This document shows, piece by piece, positions 25,222 through 34,079 of a stretch of 52,207 nucleotides of DNA. This DNA is from Muribaculaceae bacterium (lineage in GTDB: Bacteria; Bacteroidota; Bacteroidia; Bacteroidales; Muribaculaceae), in contig JAFLTR010000011.1 in assembly GCA_022509205.1 (NCBI GenBank), forward strand, positions 1 through 52,207. The letters are read 5' to 3'. Under the pieces are notes generated by a model. The model had not been told where the DNA came from and searched no databases. It saw only the letters and a program-made list of their open reading frames with translations. The number at the start of each line of letters is the position of its first letter. Position 1 is the stretch's first letter. Position numbers and translations under genes: made by a program.

Positions 25222-25848
25222 TTATTCGTCAAGACCTTGTCTCACGAAATTGGAGATCTGGTCGGCGTGTTCAGCGGCAACCTGGCTGTTTTTCATAGCC
25301 TCTTCGAGAGCGCGGAGACGTGCTTTTTGTGCAGCATTTTCTTCCACGATGAAGAAAGTGCGGATCTGATAAGAACCGTCGGGATTCTCTTTCATGATAG
25401 TAAAAGAGGGTTGCATTTCGCCACGTATCTCTTTCTCTACAAGACGTTCGTAAGCTGCAAAGAAGTTCTCGAATTCAGCATCGGTGCTCACACCGTTGGC
25501 ACTCATATCGGAAACCACGCGACCTTGGAGGGTGCTTCCGGCTTCCTGTCCGTAGGTAACCACAGCATTATTGATAGCCATCTGCTTGCCGGTGTTGATG
25601 GATTTGGTCTGAGTGGAGATACCTTCAACTTCATGGCCGTTTTCACCGAGCTGATCAAGTTTGTTGTAATGTTCAAGGAGGGAAAGTTCCATTGTCTTTG
25701 TGCCGAGAGGTTTCCAACCCTCTTTCTTATACTCTTTGAGTTTCTCTTTGTGAGCTTTTTCACGAGCTTTCTGGAGGGGCGTCTTAGCAGATGCCACCGA
25801 CGGCACGAGTAGTGCCAGTGAAAGAAATGCGTAAACTAACTTTTTCAT
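25222..25848 (-). CDS. Exported LPP20-like protein
   Basis: 208 residues with a signal peptide (MKKLVYAFLSLALLVPSVASA), a very basic, lysine-rich segment (about 22-45), then an LPP20-type core (GKQMAINNAVVTYGQEAGS, RLVEKEIRGEMQPSF, GSYQIRTFFIVEEN) and a C-terminal helix. The core looks like the small alpha/beta domain found in LPP20 and related envelope proteins that carry out unknown tasks. It lies 61 bases after the DUF4384 gene, which has a similar 'ALEQARIDALAKKFG' helix. Role is inferred only from the cluster. Confidence 0.7.
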   Translation of the reverse strand: MKKLVYAFLSLALLVPSVASAKTPLQKAREKAHKEKLKEYKKEGWKPLGTKTMELSLLEHYNKLDQLGENGHEVEGISTQTKSINTGKQMAINNAVVTYGQEAGSTLQGRVVSDMSANGVSTDAEFENFFAAYERLVEKEIRGEMQPSFTIMKENPDGSYQIRTFFIVEENAAQKARLRALEEAMKNSQVAAEHADQISNFVRQGLDE

Positions 25849-25909
25849 GTCGTAAAAATGTTATGTTGATTGGTTTTGTAGTAAAATCTCCTAAATTTTG
25901 ATGATGTAA

Positions 25910-26794
25910 TTATCTTGATGGTTCAATGATAAGGTTCATAGCTTTAACACCCATCTTAGGATCGTTCTTACGAGTTCTTACCAGCCACTTTGAGAACTCA
26001 TCAGCATTCATGTAAGGGAGTTCTCCGGGGGCACGATTCATCACCGGAGATGAAAACTGTTCCGGAGAGAACAATACATAGACACGGTTGTATTCTGTGT
26101 TGAAATCTGCAGTCAATACAAGTTCATCCACTATTTCACCCCTCTGACCATCACGCGGGCTGAAAAATACATATCTGTTGCCTTTCTTCACCGGCACTCT
26201 GGTCTTCTGATCGTTGACATAGGGGAGGAGCTGGTAGACCTGTTTCTGCTCATCTTCAAGGAAAACGGCAAGATAACCATCCTGGCTACCCTGGAAATCA
26301 AGAAACATTGCATCACCATTACGGAAGTTTATATCGGCATTCCGAGTATCGGTTCCATTTCGAAGAACTTGCGAATTGAATTGCGCTGACTCATTATCTA
26401 TAGCCTTGGCTTTCCCTTTGATCACACATGTGACAATAAGATTGGCTTTGGCATCGTGTTCGTAGGTAAAGACCGGATCTCCGTCATCGGCAACCCATTC
26501 GCCTCTCACTTCTGTAGAGGATAAAGAAAGAAAATCATTCTTTTCCCGGTTGCCTTGCACCCTGTCGGCCTGGAGAATGTCTTGAGATACGATTGTTCCG
26601 AATTTTTTTGCAAGGGCATCGATCCTGGCCTGTTCAAGGGCGAGCCGTTCACACTCTACCTTGGAATGTGTTCCATCATCGTAGAACGTCGATTCACCTT
26701 TTACCGAAACAATTTCAGCGCCTATTGCCTGGAATGGTAAGGCCATCAGGAATAACCCCACCAAAGCCATTACTGTTTTCATCTTCTTAGTCAT
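25910..26794 (-). CDS. Exported DUF4384 domain protein
   Basis: 294 residues. Signal peptide to about residue 26 (MALVGLFLMALPFQAIGA). Residues about 45-135 include an LPP20-like piece (CERLALEQARIDALAKKFGT). DUF4384 lies at about 150-245: FRNGDAMFLDFQGSQDGYLA, LLPYVNDQ, VPVKKGNRYVF. DUF4384 domains are often found next to caspase-like peptidases and in surface proteins; their role is not established. It lies 28 bases after the caspase gene, which implies cotranscription. Confidence 0.82.
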   Translation of the reverse strand: MTKKMKTVMALVGLFLMALPFQAIGAEIVSVKGESTFYDDGTHSKVECERLALEQARIDALAKKFGTIVSQDILQADRVQGNREKNDFLSLSSTEVRGEWVADDGDPVFTYEHDAKANLIVTCVIKGKAKAIDNESAQFNSQVLRNGTDTRNADINFRNGDAMFLDFQGSQDGYLAVFLEDEQKQVYQLLPYVNDQKTRVPVKKGNRYVFFSPRDGQRGEIVDELVLTADFNTEYNRVYVLFSPEQFSSPVMNRAPGELPYMNADEFSKWLVRTRKNDPKMGVKAMNLIIEPSR

Positions 26795-26822
26795 AGAGGA
26801 TCTTTTGTCGTGTGGTTATAAA

Positions 26823-29408
26823 TCAGGGACGAAGTTTTTTAGATGCCCATGTCTCTTTAAGACGTCCGGATCTTGTGACGCTTGGAGTCTGCAATTTCTT
26901 ATTGACTGAAAGTGAGTTCTTCTTCACATTATCCTGCACATATTCGCTGAGATCCTTGAGGCTGACATCACCCTTTGATTCCTGGAGTTTCTTTAGGAGG
27001 AAATAGGTGAAAAGACCATGGTTTTTCTCAGTGTAAGGGAGCGCCGTTTCCTGATCGGAGGCAGCTGACAGGATAAAGATATCACCTTCCGGATTCACTG
27101 CTTTAGGTTTGAGAGCCACACCACGGGCTTCTGCGAGCATACCACCTTCACGGGTTGCACCGCTGAAGCAAGCGTCGAGGAAGGCCATCACATTGTTACC
27201 TCCCATTGCGGTGAGACTTGAATAGAGTTTCTTAAGAGGGTAGGCAGTAGCTGTGTTTGTGCCGTCGCCGTCTACCGGCAGCAGGTAGGCATCTTTGCTA
27301 CCCTCGTCAGGGAAACCGTGGCCAGCATAATAGAATATAATATCTACTCCGTCGCCGAGAGCATTTGTGTATTGACGCAGCTGTTCGAGAGCTCCGATCA
27401 TTTCAGCGAATGTGACATTTTCGCGTAGTATAATATTGTTTTCAGGAATACCGAGGGTTTTCTTGCAATATTCGGCAAAGGTTTCACCATCATTAAGTGC
27501 GGAAGCCACATTGGTTACGTTCTTATAATCTTCATTAGCAAGGATAAGAGCCACTGTCTTATTGTTCTTGCGGGAAGTGAGAGGTATGTTAATGTCAACA
27601 TCACTCTGAGCTCGGATCACCTTGCTTGAAGAAGCGGGCACTTGCGAGCGGTTGTTATCATTTCTGCGGCTGTTACCCTGTGCGATGAAAGAACCCACGT
27701 CGATCCTTACATCTGTGAAATCGTAGTTGGCAGCAGCCTCTGAGTTATAAGCATAGGTCTTACCGGCCGGTGTCACGAATTCCACTCCCGCGATAGCCAC
27801 CTGATTGTCTTTTATAAAGAAACGCGGATGGCGCAACTGGATGGAGTTCCATGCTGCCTTGAAAGCCTCAGCTTCTTTGTTCTTTAGTGGCACCTTGATA
27901 GCCATCGGTCCCATCGCCGATGTTATAAGATAGGTTTCATTGTCTATATCATAGGGTTGCAACTCAAGGTCGGCAATTCTCAGTCTTCCGGCATACCTGG
28001 CGAGATATGATTCCTCGGCAAGCTTACAGAGTCGTTGATATTCCTGATAGACATTGTTTTGGCTCACCCTTGCCTGGTAGTCTTCCATTTTCTCAAACTC
28101 CTTACGCTTTGTCCATTCTGCGAGATTTTCCTCCACATATCTTTCGGCATAGGTCTGAAAATCGGGCACAGCAGAACCGCCGTCGCCTTTTGAGGCCTGA
28201 TCGGCAAATACGATGGAATCAGGCATGATATTCATCTGCACCGGTTGCTGTCCGAGGGCTTCGAGACGCACATTAAGTGGTTGAAGCTTTTCGGGCTCAC
28301 CAAGGCAAGCGTATGTTACAGCAAGAGCTCTGAGATATTTGATGTCTGTGGGATCGTTGCTAACGATTGTGGGAAGATACATCTCAGCGCTCTGGAAATA
28401 AGAGTTAGCCTGACGTTCATATCTCTTTGCCACCTTTTCATCTGTCTCCATCAGTGCCTTATTGTGGTATTCGGCTCCTAAATTGTAGTAACAAAGAGCA
28501 AGATGTTGGTTAACAGCCAGGTTGTTTGGCTTCATCTCATAAAGCTGTTGGAAGAGAGGCAAAGCATCGGCGAAATTACTTTCAGCCTCATAGATCCTTG
28601 CCTGTGCCGAAAGAAGTCTCTCATCGTTAGGGCTCATAAGAAGTGCCTTATCGAGGAGAGGTTGCATCCTGTCGGTGTATCCTCCATCGATGCAGCATTG
28701 CAAGGTGAGCATCAGGAGCTGGAAGTTTGCCGGATAAAGGTCTACGGAATTGATAAGATTGTCGATGCCGAGTTCCGGAGTGCCGTTATTGATACAGGCC
28801 TGGGCGAGAAACTGGCTTACATTTTCACGCTGAGTGGTTGTGCCGGTATCGATATATGCATTAAGATACTTTATTGCCTGAGGATAATTTTCAGAATTAT
28901 AGGCAGATGAGGCAGCGATATAAAGTAAGGTGGGAAAGGCGGTAGAAGAACCTTTGGGCATCTTGTATTCCGGTTCCAGCATGATATCGGCGTAGATAGA
29001 AGCAAAATCCGCAAGGTTAGCCTGATCTTTTCTGCCGGAATAAAAAGCCGCACCGCGCATAAACTGGTTTCCTATATCGCGGATTATACCGTGAAGCATC
29101 GAACGGTCTGTGTCTTCAAGATTTGGAGCTTCAAGAGCTTCAGTAACTGCTACATAAGTATCTTTGACTATCGGATAAAGCTCTTCTTCGGCTATACCGT
29201 CATATTGTACGAATTTAAGATTCTTATAGGCTTCGGAAGCTCTCTCAACAAGTTGGATAGTGATGGAATCAGTGTTCTCCTCTTCCGTTTCTTCCGTTTC
29301 AAAGCCTAATGCATCCATCTGTGGCATTGCCTTAACACCCATCACAGGACTGAGAGCAATTATTGCCAATGCGATTATGGGTAATAACAGTAGTTTTCTT
29401 TTCTTCAT
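26823..29408 (-). CDS. Exported TPR-caspase (peptidase C14) protein
   Basis: 861 residues. A signal peptide (about 1-28) sends it across the inner membrane. TPR-like helices run from about 160 to 390. A module at 425-556 (EWTKRKEFEKMEDYQARV ... TPAGKTYAYNS) is homologous to one in the neighbouring WD40 protein. The caspase-fold domain (about 617-830) starts KTVALILANEDYKN and has His697 in YYAGHG and Cys747 in LDACFSG, the standard catalytic dyad. The conserved SAASDQETA follows. Bacterial caspase homologues cleave after basic residues or act in signalling; no target is visible. Own promoter likely at 29550. Confidence 0.9.
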   Translation of the reverse strand: MKKRKLLLLPIIALAIIALSPVMGVKAMPQMDALGFETEETEEENTDSITIQLVERASEAYKNLKFVQYDGIAEEELYPIVKDTYVAVTEALEAPNLEDTDRSMLHGIIRDIGNQFMRGAAFYSGRKDQANLADFASIYADIMLEPEYKMPKGSSTAFPTLLYIAASSAYNSENYPQAIKYLNAYIDTGTTTQRENVSQFLAQACINNGTPELGIDNLINSVDLYPANFQLLMLTLQCCIDGGYTDRMQPLLDKALLMSPNDERLLSAQARIYEAESNFADALPLFQQLYEMKPNNLAVNQHLALCYYNLGAEYHNKALMETDEKVAKRYERQANSYFQSAEMYLPTIVSNDPTDIKYLRALAVTYACLGEPEKLQPLNVRLEALGQQPVQMNIMPDSIVFADQASKGDGGSAVPDFQTYAERYVEENLAEWTKRKEFEKMEDYQARVSQNNVYQEYQRLCKLAEESYLARYAGRLRIADLELQPYDIDNETYLITSAMGPMAIKVPLKNKEAEAFKAAWNSIQLRHPRFFIKDNQVAIAGVEFVTPAGKTYAYNSEAAANYDFTDVRIDVGSFIAQGNSRRNDNNRSQVPASSSKVIRAQSDVDINIPLTSRKNNKTVALILANEDYKNVTNVASALNDGETFAEYCKKTLGIPENNIILRENVTFAEMIGALEQLRQYTNALGDGVDIIFYYAGHGFPDEGSKDAYLLPVDGDGTNTATAYPLKKLYSSLTAMGGNNVMAFLDACFSGATREGGMLAEARGVALKPKAVNPEGDIFILSAASDQETALPYTEKNHGLFTYFLLKKLQESKGDVSLKDLSEYVQDNVKKNSLSVNKKLQTPSVTRSGRLKETWASKKLRP

Positions 29409-29549
29409 TTCGCGATGTTAAATTTATGGCATACAGGAATTAGTTTAAAGCTCATTGTTTTAGAACTCAAGGAAAAATCTCCGGGACTTTATTGAAAAAG
29501 GAGCTCCAAACTGCCGACTATATGACTATCATGTTTGACAAACGTTTAA

Positions 29550-29557
29550 CAAAGATA
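29550..29557 (-). promoter_or_regulatory. -7 box upstream of the caspase gene
   Basis: TATCTTTG on the minus strand with a CTTG 18 bases further upstream. It lies between the terminator of the WD40 gene (29584-29610) and the caspase ATG, about 140 bases from the latter, making a second transcription unit likely. The leader 29409-29549 shows no other feature. Confidence 0.5.
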
Positions 29558-29583
29558 CAAATTTCTTGCCAAAAACAAGAGAC

Positions 29584-29610
29584 CGAAGTCTAATTTTAGA
29601 TTAGACTTCG
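29584..29610 (-). terminator. Terminator after the WD40 gene
   Basis: Perfect 11-bp stem with a 5-base loop; downstream on the minus strand is a T-rich tract. It lies 22 bases past the WD40 stop. Confidence 0.65.
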
Positions 29611-29632
29611 CTCTCAGATTTTTCAAGTATTT

Positions 29633-31735
29633 TTAGAATGCATCAACGAAAGTGAAAGTGGCTGTGATTCTACGGAATTCAGAGCCTTTGCCTTCGCTTA
29701 CTTTCACATCGTAGCGATAGTCTTTGTTCATTTTATCGAGGCCTTCTACATTCTTCTCAAGGAAGTCTTGTACGCCAAGAGCCCTTACAAGAGCAAGCTG
29801 GGGATTCTCCTTGATGCCACTTTTCTTTGTGACGGTAAGAGTTGTGAGTTGATCGTTGAGATATACAGGTTCATCCTCGATTTCACCGTATGCTCCGTCG
29901 TAAGCAATGCCATTGATGATAGGAGTGGCATCTGCCGTACCAACGAGATTGATCTTCAGCTTCTTGCCATCTTTCAGATACTGGCTCATATCGCCCTCGA
30001 AAGCTTGTTTCACAATCTTAAGCATAGCCGAAGCAGCTCCAGATTCGTCCACATGGTATTTGCCCGGCTTGAAGTCTTCCTGAGCAGAGAATTCCGGCTC
30101 AACCTCGTATGTGAAGTTAACTTCATAATTGAGGATCTTATTACCGTTTGCGTCATAATCAGGCACCACTTTAGAGTTTACTGAAATATTAGTGTGGTCG
30201 GAGATAACATCCTGTTGTTTTGCTTCTTCCACTACCTGTTCCCTAAGTTCCTGAAGCTTCATTTCCTCCATCTGCTGTTGCTGAAGAAGTTCCAGAGATA
30301 TATCCTCGGAATTCATGAAGTCCATTGTTTCGCGCATCAGGTTATCGTAGATATATGATTTGCCCGTAGCAGTGTTTTCAACGCGTGCGTAGACGATTTC
30401 AAAGGTGTCATCTGGCAAGATACCGTATTGCACTTCAGAGAACTTGATGAGTGAAGGATCGGAGAAAGACAGCACATCCTCTTCCGGTACGTTCAGGAAA
30501 ATAGTCGGCATTTCGTTGAAGTTAAGAGCGAGCACTCCGTTGTTGCGATCGTATGAACCGAAGGTCATTGTCTGTCCGGCAAGGAGGTCGCCTGCGAAAT
30601 TGGTTGAAATTTCATCCTCGAGGAGACGACGACGTTTGTTGATAGACTCCTGATTTACACGAGCCTGGTATTCTTCCATCGTTTCATCCGGCATCTTACG
30701 CATCCAGTCTTCCATCTGACGGTCTACTTCTTCCTGGATAAGTTGAGAGTAGAAAGGTTCAAGGTTAGGGAGTCTTCTCACTTCAACATTGTTGTTCATT
30801 GCTGTCGCGAGGAGTGTGTTGCGATGGGAATCGGAGATGAAAGTAAGGTCAGCCACACCCCCCAACGGCATTTCAAAGTATTCACGTTCAGTATCTCTTA
30901 CAAGGTTTACGAGAGTAACTACATTCGGCTCGGTTACAACTGCCACATATTTCCCGTCGAAGTTGAAGTCAACAGCGAGGCCTTTGCCGAGATTGTCGAT
31001 GAGTTTCCTCATATCGAAAGTGCGAGTGTTGTAGATATAGAGCACACCGTCGGATGTCAAGACAGCAAAATCACTGGTGTTGGGTGAGAAAGCAATATCG
31101 TTGATGTAATCATCCTCTTCAGTCTGCCATCTTATGCTCCTCTGTTCGATGTTATAAACCACCACTTTGTTACCGTTGATTGCAGCGAGATAATAGCCAT
31201 TCGGGCTTGTTATCATCATTCTGGGCTCAAAACCGTTGCACTCGATAACACCTACCGGGAGATATTTCTTGGTTTCCAGGAGATATATCTTGCCTCCTGC
31301 TGCTACAGCCAACTGACGTGCGTCGGGCATATAGGCGGCGGCTGTTGGCTGACCGAATTTCTTGGTGTTAAAAGAGAAAGAGATCAGACCGTTTGTGGGG
31401 TTAACGATATCGAGATTAGTTATATTTTTCTTGTTTTTACGTACCACGGCCAGATTAAGACCTGCCGGATTCACCATAAAGTTTATCACTGTGTCTTTTA
31501 TTTCCTGGATTACAGCGCCCGACATGGTAGCCAATTCATGTTTGCCGGCCGTGTAGGCTGTGGTGAAGAATGGCTGAATGGTAATCGGACTTTCCTGATG
31601 GCGGAAATTATAGGTCTTGTAGGCAGCAGCATTCTCTTCTGCTCCATCTTGAGTGGCCTCCTGTGCAAACGAAATGGAGGGTATGGTAATCAATGCTCCG
31701 AGGAGCAAACCTGTGGAAAGTAAAAAGTGCTTCAT
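29633..31735 (-). CDS. Exported WD40-like beta-propeller with OmpA-like C-terminal domain
   Basis: 700 residues. Signal peptide to about residue 25. Residues about 50-325 are WD40/beta-propeller-like blades (e.g. YYLAAINGNKVVVYNIEQRS, INDIAFSPNTSDFAVLTSDG). A 340-465 module with EEYQARV and TATGKSYIYDN is homologous to the module of the caspase protein. A Gln-rich coiled coil (about 480-510) leads to a C-terminal domain (about 560-700) with GTADATP, LALVRALGVQDFL and FRRITATF, resembling OmpA-type peptidoglycan-binding domains. So it would be a periplasmic scaffold tied to the cell wall. Function unknown. Confidence 0.82.
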   Translation of the reverse strand: MKHFLLSTGLLLGALITIPSISFAQEATQDGAEENAAAYKTYNFRHQESPITIQPFFTTAYTAGKHELATMSGAVIQEIKDTVINFMVNPAGLNLAVVRKNKKNITNLDIVNPTNGLISFSFNTKKFGQPTAAAYMPDARQLAVAAGGKIYLLETKKYLPVGVIECNGFEPRMMITSPNGYYLAAINGNKVVVYNIEQRSIRWQTEEDDYINDIAFSPNTSDFAVLTSDGVLYIYNTRTFDMRKLIDNLGKGLAVDFNFDGKYVAVVTEPNVVTLVNLVRDTEREYFEMPLGGVADLTFISDSHRNTLLATAMNNNVEVRRLPNLEPFYSQLIQEEVDRQMEDWMRKMPDETMEEYQARVNQESINKRRRLLEDEISTNFAGDLLAGQTMTFGSYDRNNGVLALNFNEMPTIFLNVPEEDVLSFSDPSLIKFSEVQYGILPDDTFEIVYARVENTATGKSYIYDNLMRETMDFMNSEDISLELLQQQQMEEMKLQELREQVVEEAKQQDVISDHTNISVNSKVVPDYDANGNKILNYEVNFTYEVEPEFSAQEDFKPGKYHVDESGAASAMLKIVKQAFEGDMSQYLKDGKKLKINLVGTADATPIINGIAYDGAYGEIEDEPVYLNDQLTTLTVTKKSGIKENPQLALVRALGVQDFLEKNVEGLDKMNKDYRYDVKVSEGKGSEFRRITATFTFVDAF

Positions 31736-31774
31736 ATATATTTTTTGTTTTGTTAGTTTCTAAAAAACACAAGA

Positions 31775-31795
31775 CCGGATTCCATAGAAATCCGG
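31775..31795 (-). terminator. Terminator or attenuator after the FecR-like gene
   Basis: CCGGATTTC/GGAATCCGG stem (one wobble) with a 3-base loop, followed on the minus strand by TCTTGTGTTTTTT. It lies just after the FecR-like stop and before the WD40 gene. Confidence 0.6.
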
Positions 31796-31801
31796 GCTTG
31801 A

Positions 31802-32659
31802 CTATAGTTCCATTATCATGAGCGGGAATTTCGGAGCCTGGTCTGTGGCTTCCGGATTGCTTATTGCATTGCCCGTCTCATCGACTACCTCATCAAGGTC
31901 GTACCGTACATGGGTCACTACCAGAAGATGGCGTTCATCGGAAGGTAAGGCCGAAAATGATTCACGAGTCATAGCCTGACCCGGCAAGAGGACGTAACTT
32001 CCATCGGGCTGCCCGAGCATGGAAATTTCCACTTTTCTGAGACCCTGTTGGGGGGTGTTGTCAAACTTCAGAACGTTGAAATATACCGGAAATTCCAAAG
32101 TGTTGACAATACGAAAAAAGACACCGATAGAATCCACGGTACCTTTTGATATGTTTACAGCCACATCATTAAAGCCCGTTGAATCGGAAGAATTAATGAA
32201 ACGGGCAATCATCCGGCCGAGACTTCTGGAATTTACCTGCAGATTATCGGCCTCGGGGTCGAAAACTGCAAGGGAACGCCTCACCATACCTTTCTCAACA
32301 TATATTTTTTCCCCTTCCGATTCGCTGCCTCCATCTTTTTTAAGACGAAGACGAGAAGCAACATTCTTACTGTTGTCGGAAGCCATCTTTTTCGCGTCTA
32401 TCATCAGACGAGTCACTGATATTTTACCCGATGAAAGGGATTTATATATGTTTTTGTCGAGGTCGTTGTAGATTTCCACTACTCCACCATCGGGAATCAC
32501 AAGGAAATCATTAGCTTTTATCTCAGTTCCCTTAGTGGCATCAGACGATTTTCCGCTGCTCTCTATTTTCACTCCGGGAGTGGCGGAATGTATGCTGTAA
32601 TGCGCCATTGCCGAAATGGAGCAGAGAATAACAGCAATTAAACTGAAAAGATGTTTCAT
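31802..32659 (-). CDS. Exported FecR-like domain protein
   Basis: 285 residues. Signal peptide MKHLFSLIAVILCSISAMA. Residues about 22-85 (GVKIESSGKSSDATKGTEI, KANDFLVIPDGGVVEIYND) show the pattern of FecR-type domains: a ligand-like 'V.V..G....V..G..L...D.I.T...S.V.I' repeat. The rest is beta-rich and unrecognised (FFRIVNTLEFPVYFNVLKFD, LLPGQAM). Its ATG overlaps the CHASE2 stop (ATGA), so the two are coupled. The FecR assignment is by eye and moderate. Confidence 0.65.
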   Translation of the reverse strand: MKHLFSLIAVILCSISAMAHYSIHSATPGVKIESSGKSSDATKGTEIKANDFLVIPDGGVVEIYNDLDKNIYKSLSSGKISVTRLMIDAKKMASDNSKNVASRLRLKKDGGSESEGEKIYVEKGMVRRSLAVFDPEADNLQVNSRSLGRMIARFINSSDSTGFNDVAVNISKGTVDSIGVFFRIVNTLEFPVYFNVLKFDNTPQQGLRKVEISMLGQPDGSYVLLPGQAMTRESFSALPSDERHLLVVTHVRYDLDEVVDETGNAISNPEATDQAPKFPLMIMEL

Positions 32660-33861
32660 AGGGTTTTTAATTTCGCATCAAAGTTACTGATTTTTTTTGA
32701 ACAAATCACCCATAAAGCCTCAATACTATTCCAAATATCGGATGCAAAAAGTCCAAAGGCAATTATGGTGATTGTGAAACTTATATCAAAGATTATGTTA
32801 TGGTCTACATACAGTTCATAACCTATCCTTACGGCAAGGTAAGCAAGGGATGCTTGGACTATACGGAGCACCACACCTTTAAAACTTGGTTTAACGCCAT
32901 ATACAATCAGCATTATTATGAAACATAAACCTATGGCGAGTGTATAGTCGTAAGATTTAGGGAATTTCTGAAACCAGATTTTATCGAGCACAGTTGATAG
33001 GGCTGCTGCATGGAGCATTACACCGGCTACATGGGACTGCACCGGGGTGGCGTGCATGTCGCCAGCGTCTTCAAGAGCTCCCACGAGCACTATTTTGTCG
33101 GTGAAATCTTCGGCATGATCCTCTACTTCATCAAGATTGAGCACCTCATATTCTCTTGAATGATAGGAAGTGATGCCTGTTTCTATCCCTCTCGCCTTAA
33201 GGTCGGCTACAGCATCGGGATCAAACGTCTCCGCCAGGGCTGTGACAAAAGAGGGTAGAGGGCCATTAACAGCTGGAAATTCAATAGCGTATTCTCTTAC
33301 AGTGCCTTGAGCTGCAGTGGGAAGATTGACTACTCCATATCTTAACCCCGGGCATTCATCATAGAAGAAAGGTTTTTCCTCGACATCGAAAAGGCCGTTT
33401 TTTCGTGAACTCGAGACTCCGAGAGGGAGCACAGCGTTGGGAAGTGATTGGATTGACTCAATCAGAAAGGAATCGTCTGCAGTGGGTTCGGCAAAGTTCA
33501 CGTCAATACCGACAGCTTTAGGGCCGCAAAGTGAAAGTATAGATAGGGCTTCGGCGATCTCTTCGCGGTTACCTCTGCCGATATTTATAATAACTACACG
33601 ATCATCGAATTTCCTGACAGGCCGGTTGTTGGCAATCTGTGCGAACAGATCGGGGAGCTGGAAGTCTCGCTTATCTGGAGATGAGAACATTGCCGATGTA
33701 GTCATGGTGAGCGGCTGCACCAGAAAAATAGAAAGTAAGAGTCCTAATCCCGTAGCCATTAAAGCACGTGAGAATACGCTTACCCACCGGCGTTTACCGA
33801 TAAACAAGCTATTGACCCATTGGAAGATTGAGTTTAGTAAATGTGTGACTTTTCGATGCAT
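32656..33861 (-). CDS. CHASE2 domain membrane protein without output domain
   Basis: 401 residues. A helix at about 30-52 precedes an extracytoplasmic CHASE2 domain (about 60-300; FDDRVVIINIGRGNREEIAE, CGPKAVGIDVNFAEP, YGVVNLPTAAQGTVREYA, DFTDKIVLVGALEDAGDMHATPV, GVMLHAAALSTVL), then three helices (about 305-325, 333-352, 358-380) and a short cytoplasmic tail. CHASE2 is usually the sensor half of kinases, cyclases or phosphodiesterases; here no such domain follows, so the signal must pass to partner proteins. Confidence 0.9.
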   Translation of the reverse strand: MHRKVTHLLNSIFQWVNSLFIGKRRWVSVFSRALMATGLGLLLSIFLVQPLTMTTSAMFSSPDKRDFQLPDLFAQIANNRPVRKFDDRVVIINIGRGNREEIAEALSILSLCGPKAVGIDVNFAEPTADDSFLIESIQSLPNAVLPLGVSSSRKNGLFDVEEKPFFYDECPGLRYGVVNLPTAAQGTVREYAIEFPAVNGPLPSFVTALAETFDPDAVADLKARGIETGITSYHSREYEVLNLDEVEDHAEDFTDKIVLVGALEDAGDMHATPVQSHVAGVMLHAAALSTVLDKIWFQKFPKSYDYTLAIGLCFIIMLIVYGVKPSFKGVVLRIVQASLAYLAVRIGYELYVDHNIIFDISFTITIIAFGLFASDIWNSIEALWVICSKKISNFDAKLKTL

Positions 33862-33985
33862 TGTTAACTTGGGATTGGATTATCTTCTTGTTGCATCTCA
33901 ATAAAAAACGCTTCAGACTCTTAAAAATTGTATGCCCTGTCAAAGAAACGCCTCAGAGTATTAGGAGATAAACAAGGAGATAATA

Positions 33986-34027
33986 AAACCCCGGTATAAA
34001 TCCAAAAAGAATTATATACCGAGGTTT
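33986..34027 (-). terminator. Terminator after the M16 peptidase gene
   Basis: 13-bp stem (one wobble) with a 16-base loop; a T-rich tail follows on the minus strand. A second small hairpin (TGACCC/GGGTCA) lies between it and the stop. The remainder of the 218-base gap before the CHASE2 gene shows no clear promoter; a TTTCTTTG near 33940 is a weak candidate. Confidence 0.7.
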
Positions 34028-34079
34028 GATTTATGACCCGTTTGCTAAGGGGTCAGATATCATTTTAGAAAAAAGATAC

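Noticed and set aside
23495..33861. Cluster as an antiphage caspase system
   Set aside because: No STAND NTPase, TIR, nuclease or recombinase is present and nearly all products have signal peptides, which points to the envelope instead.
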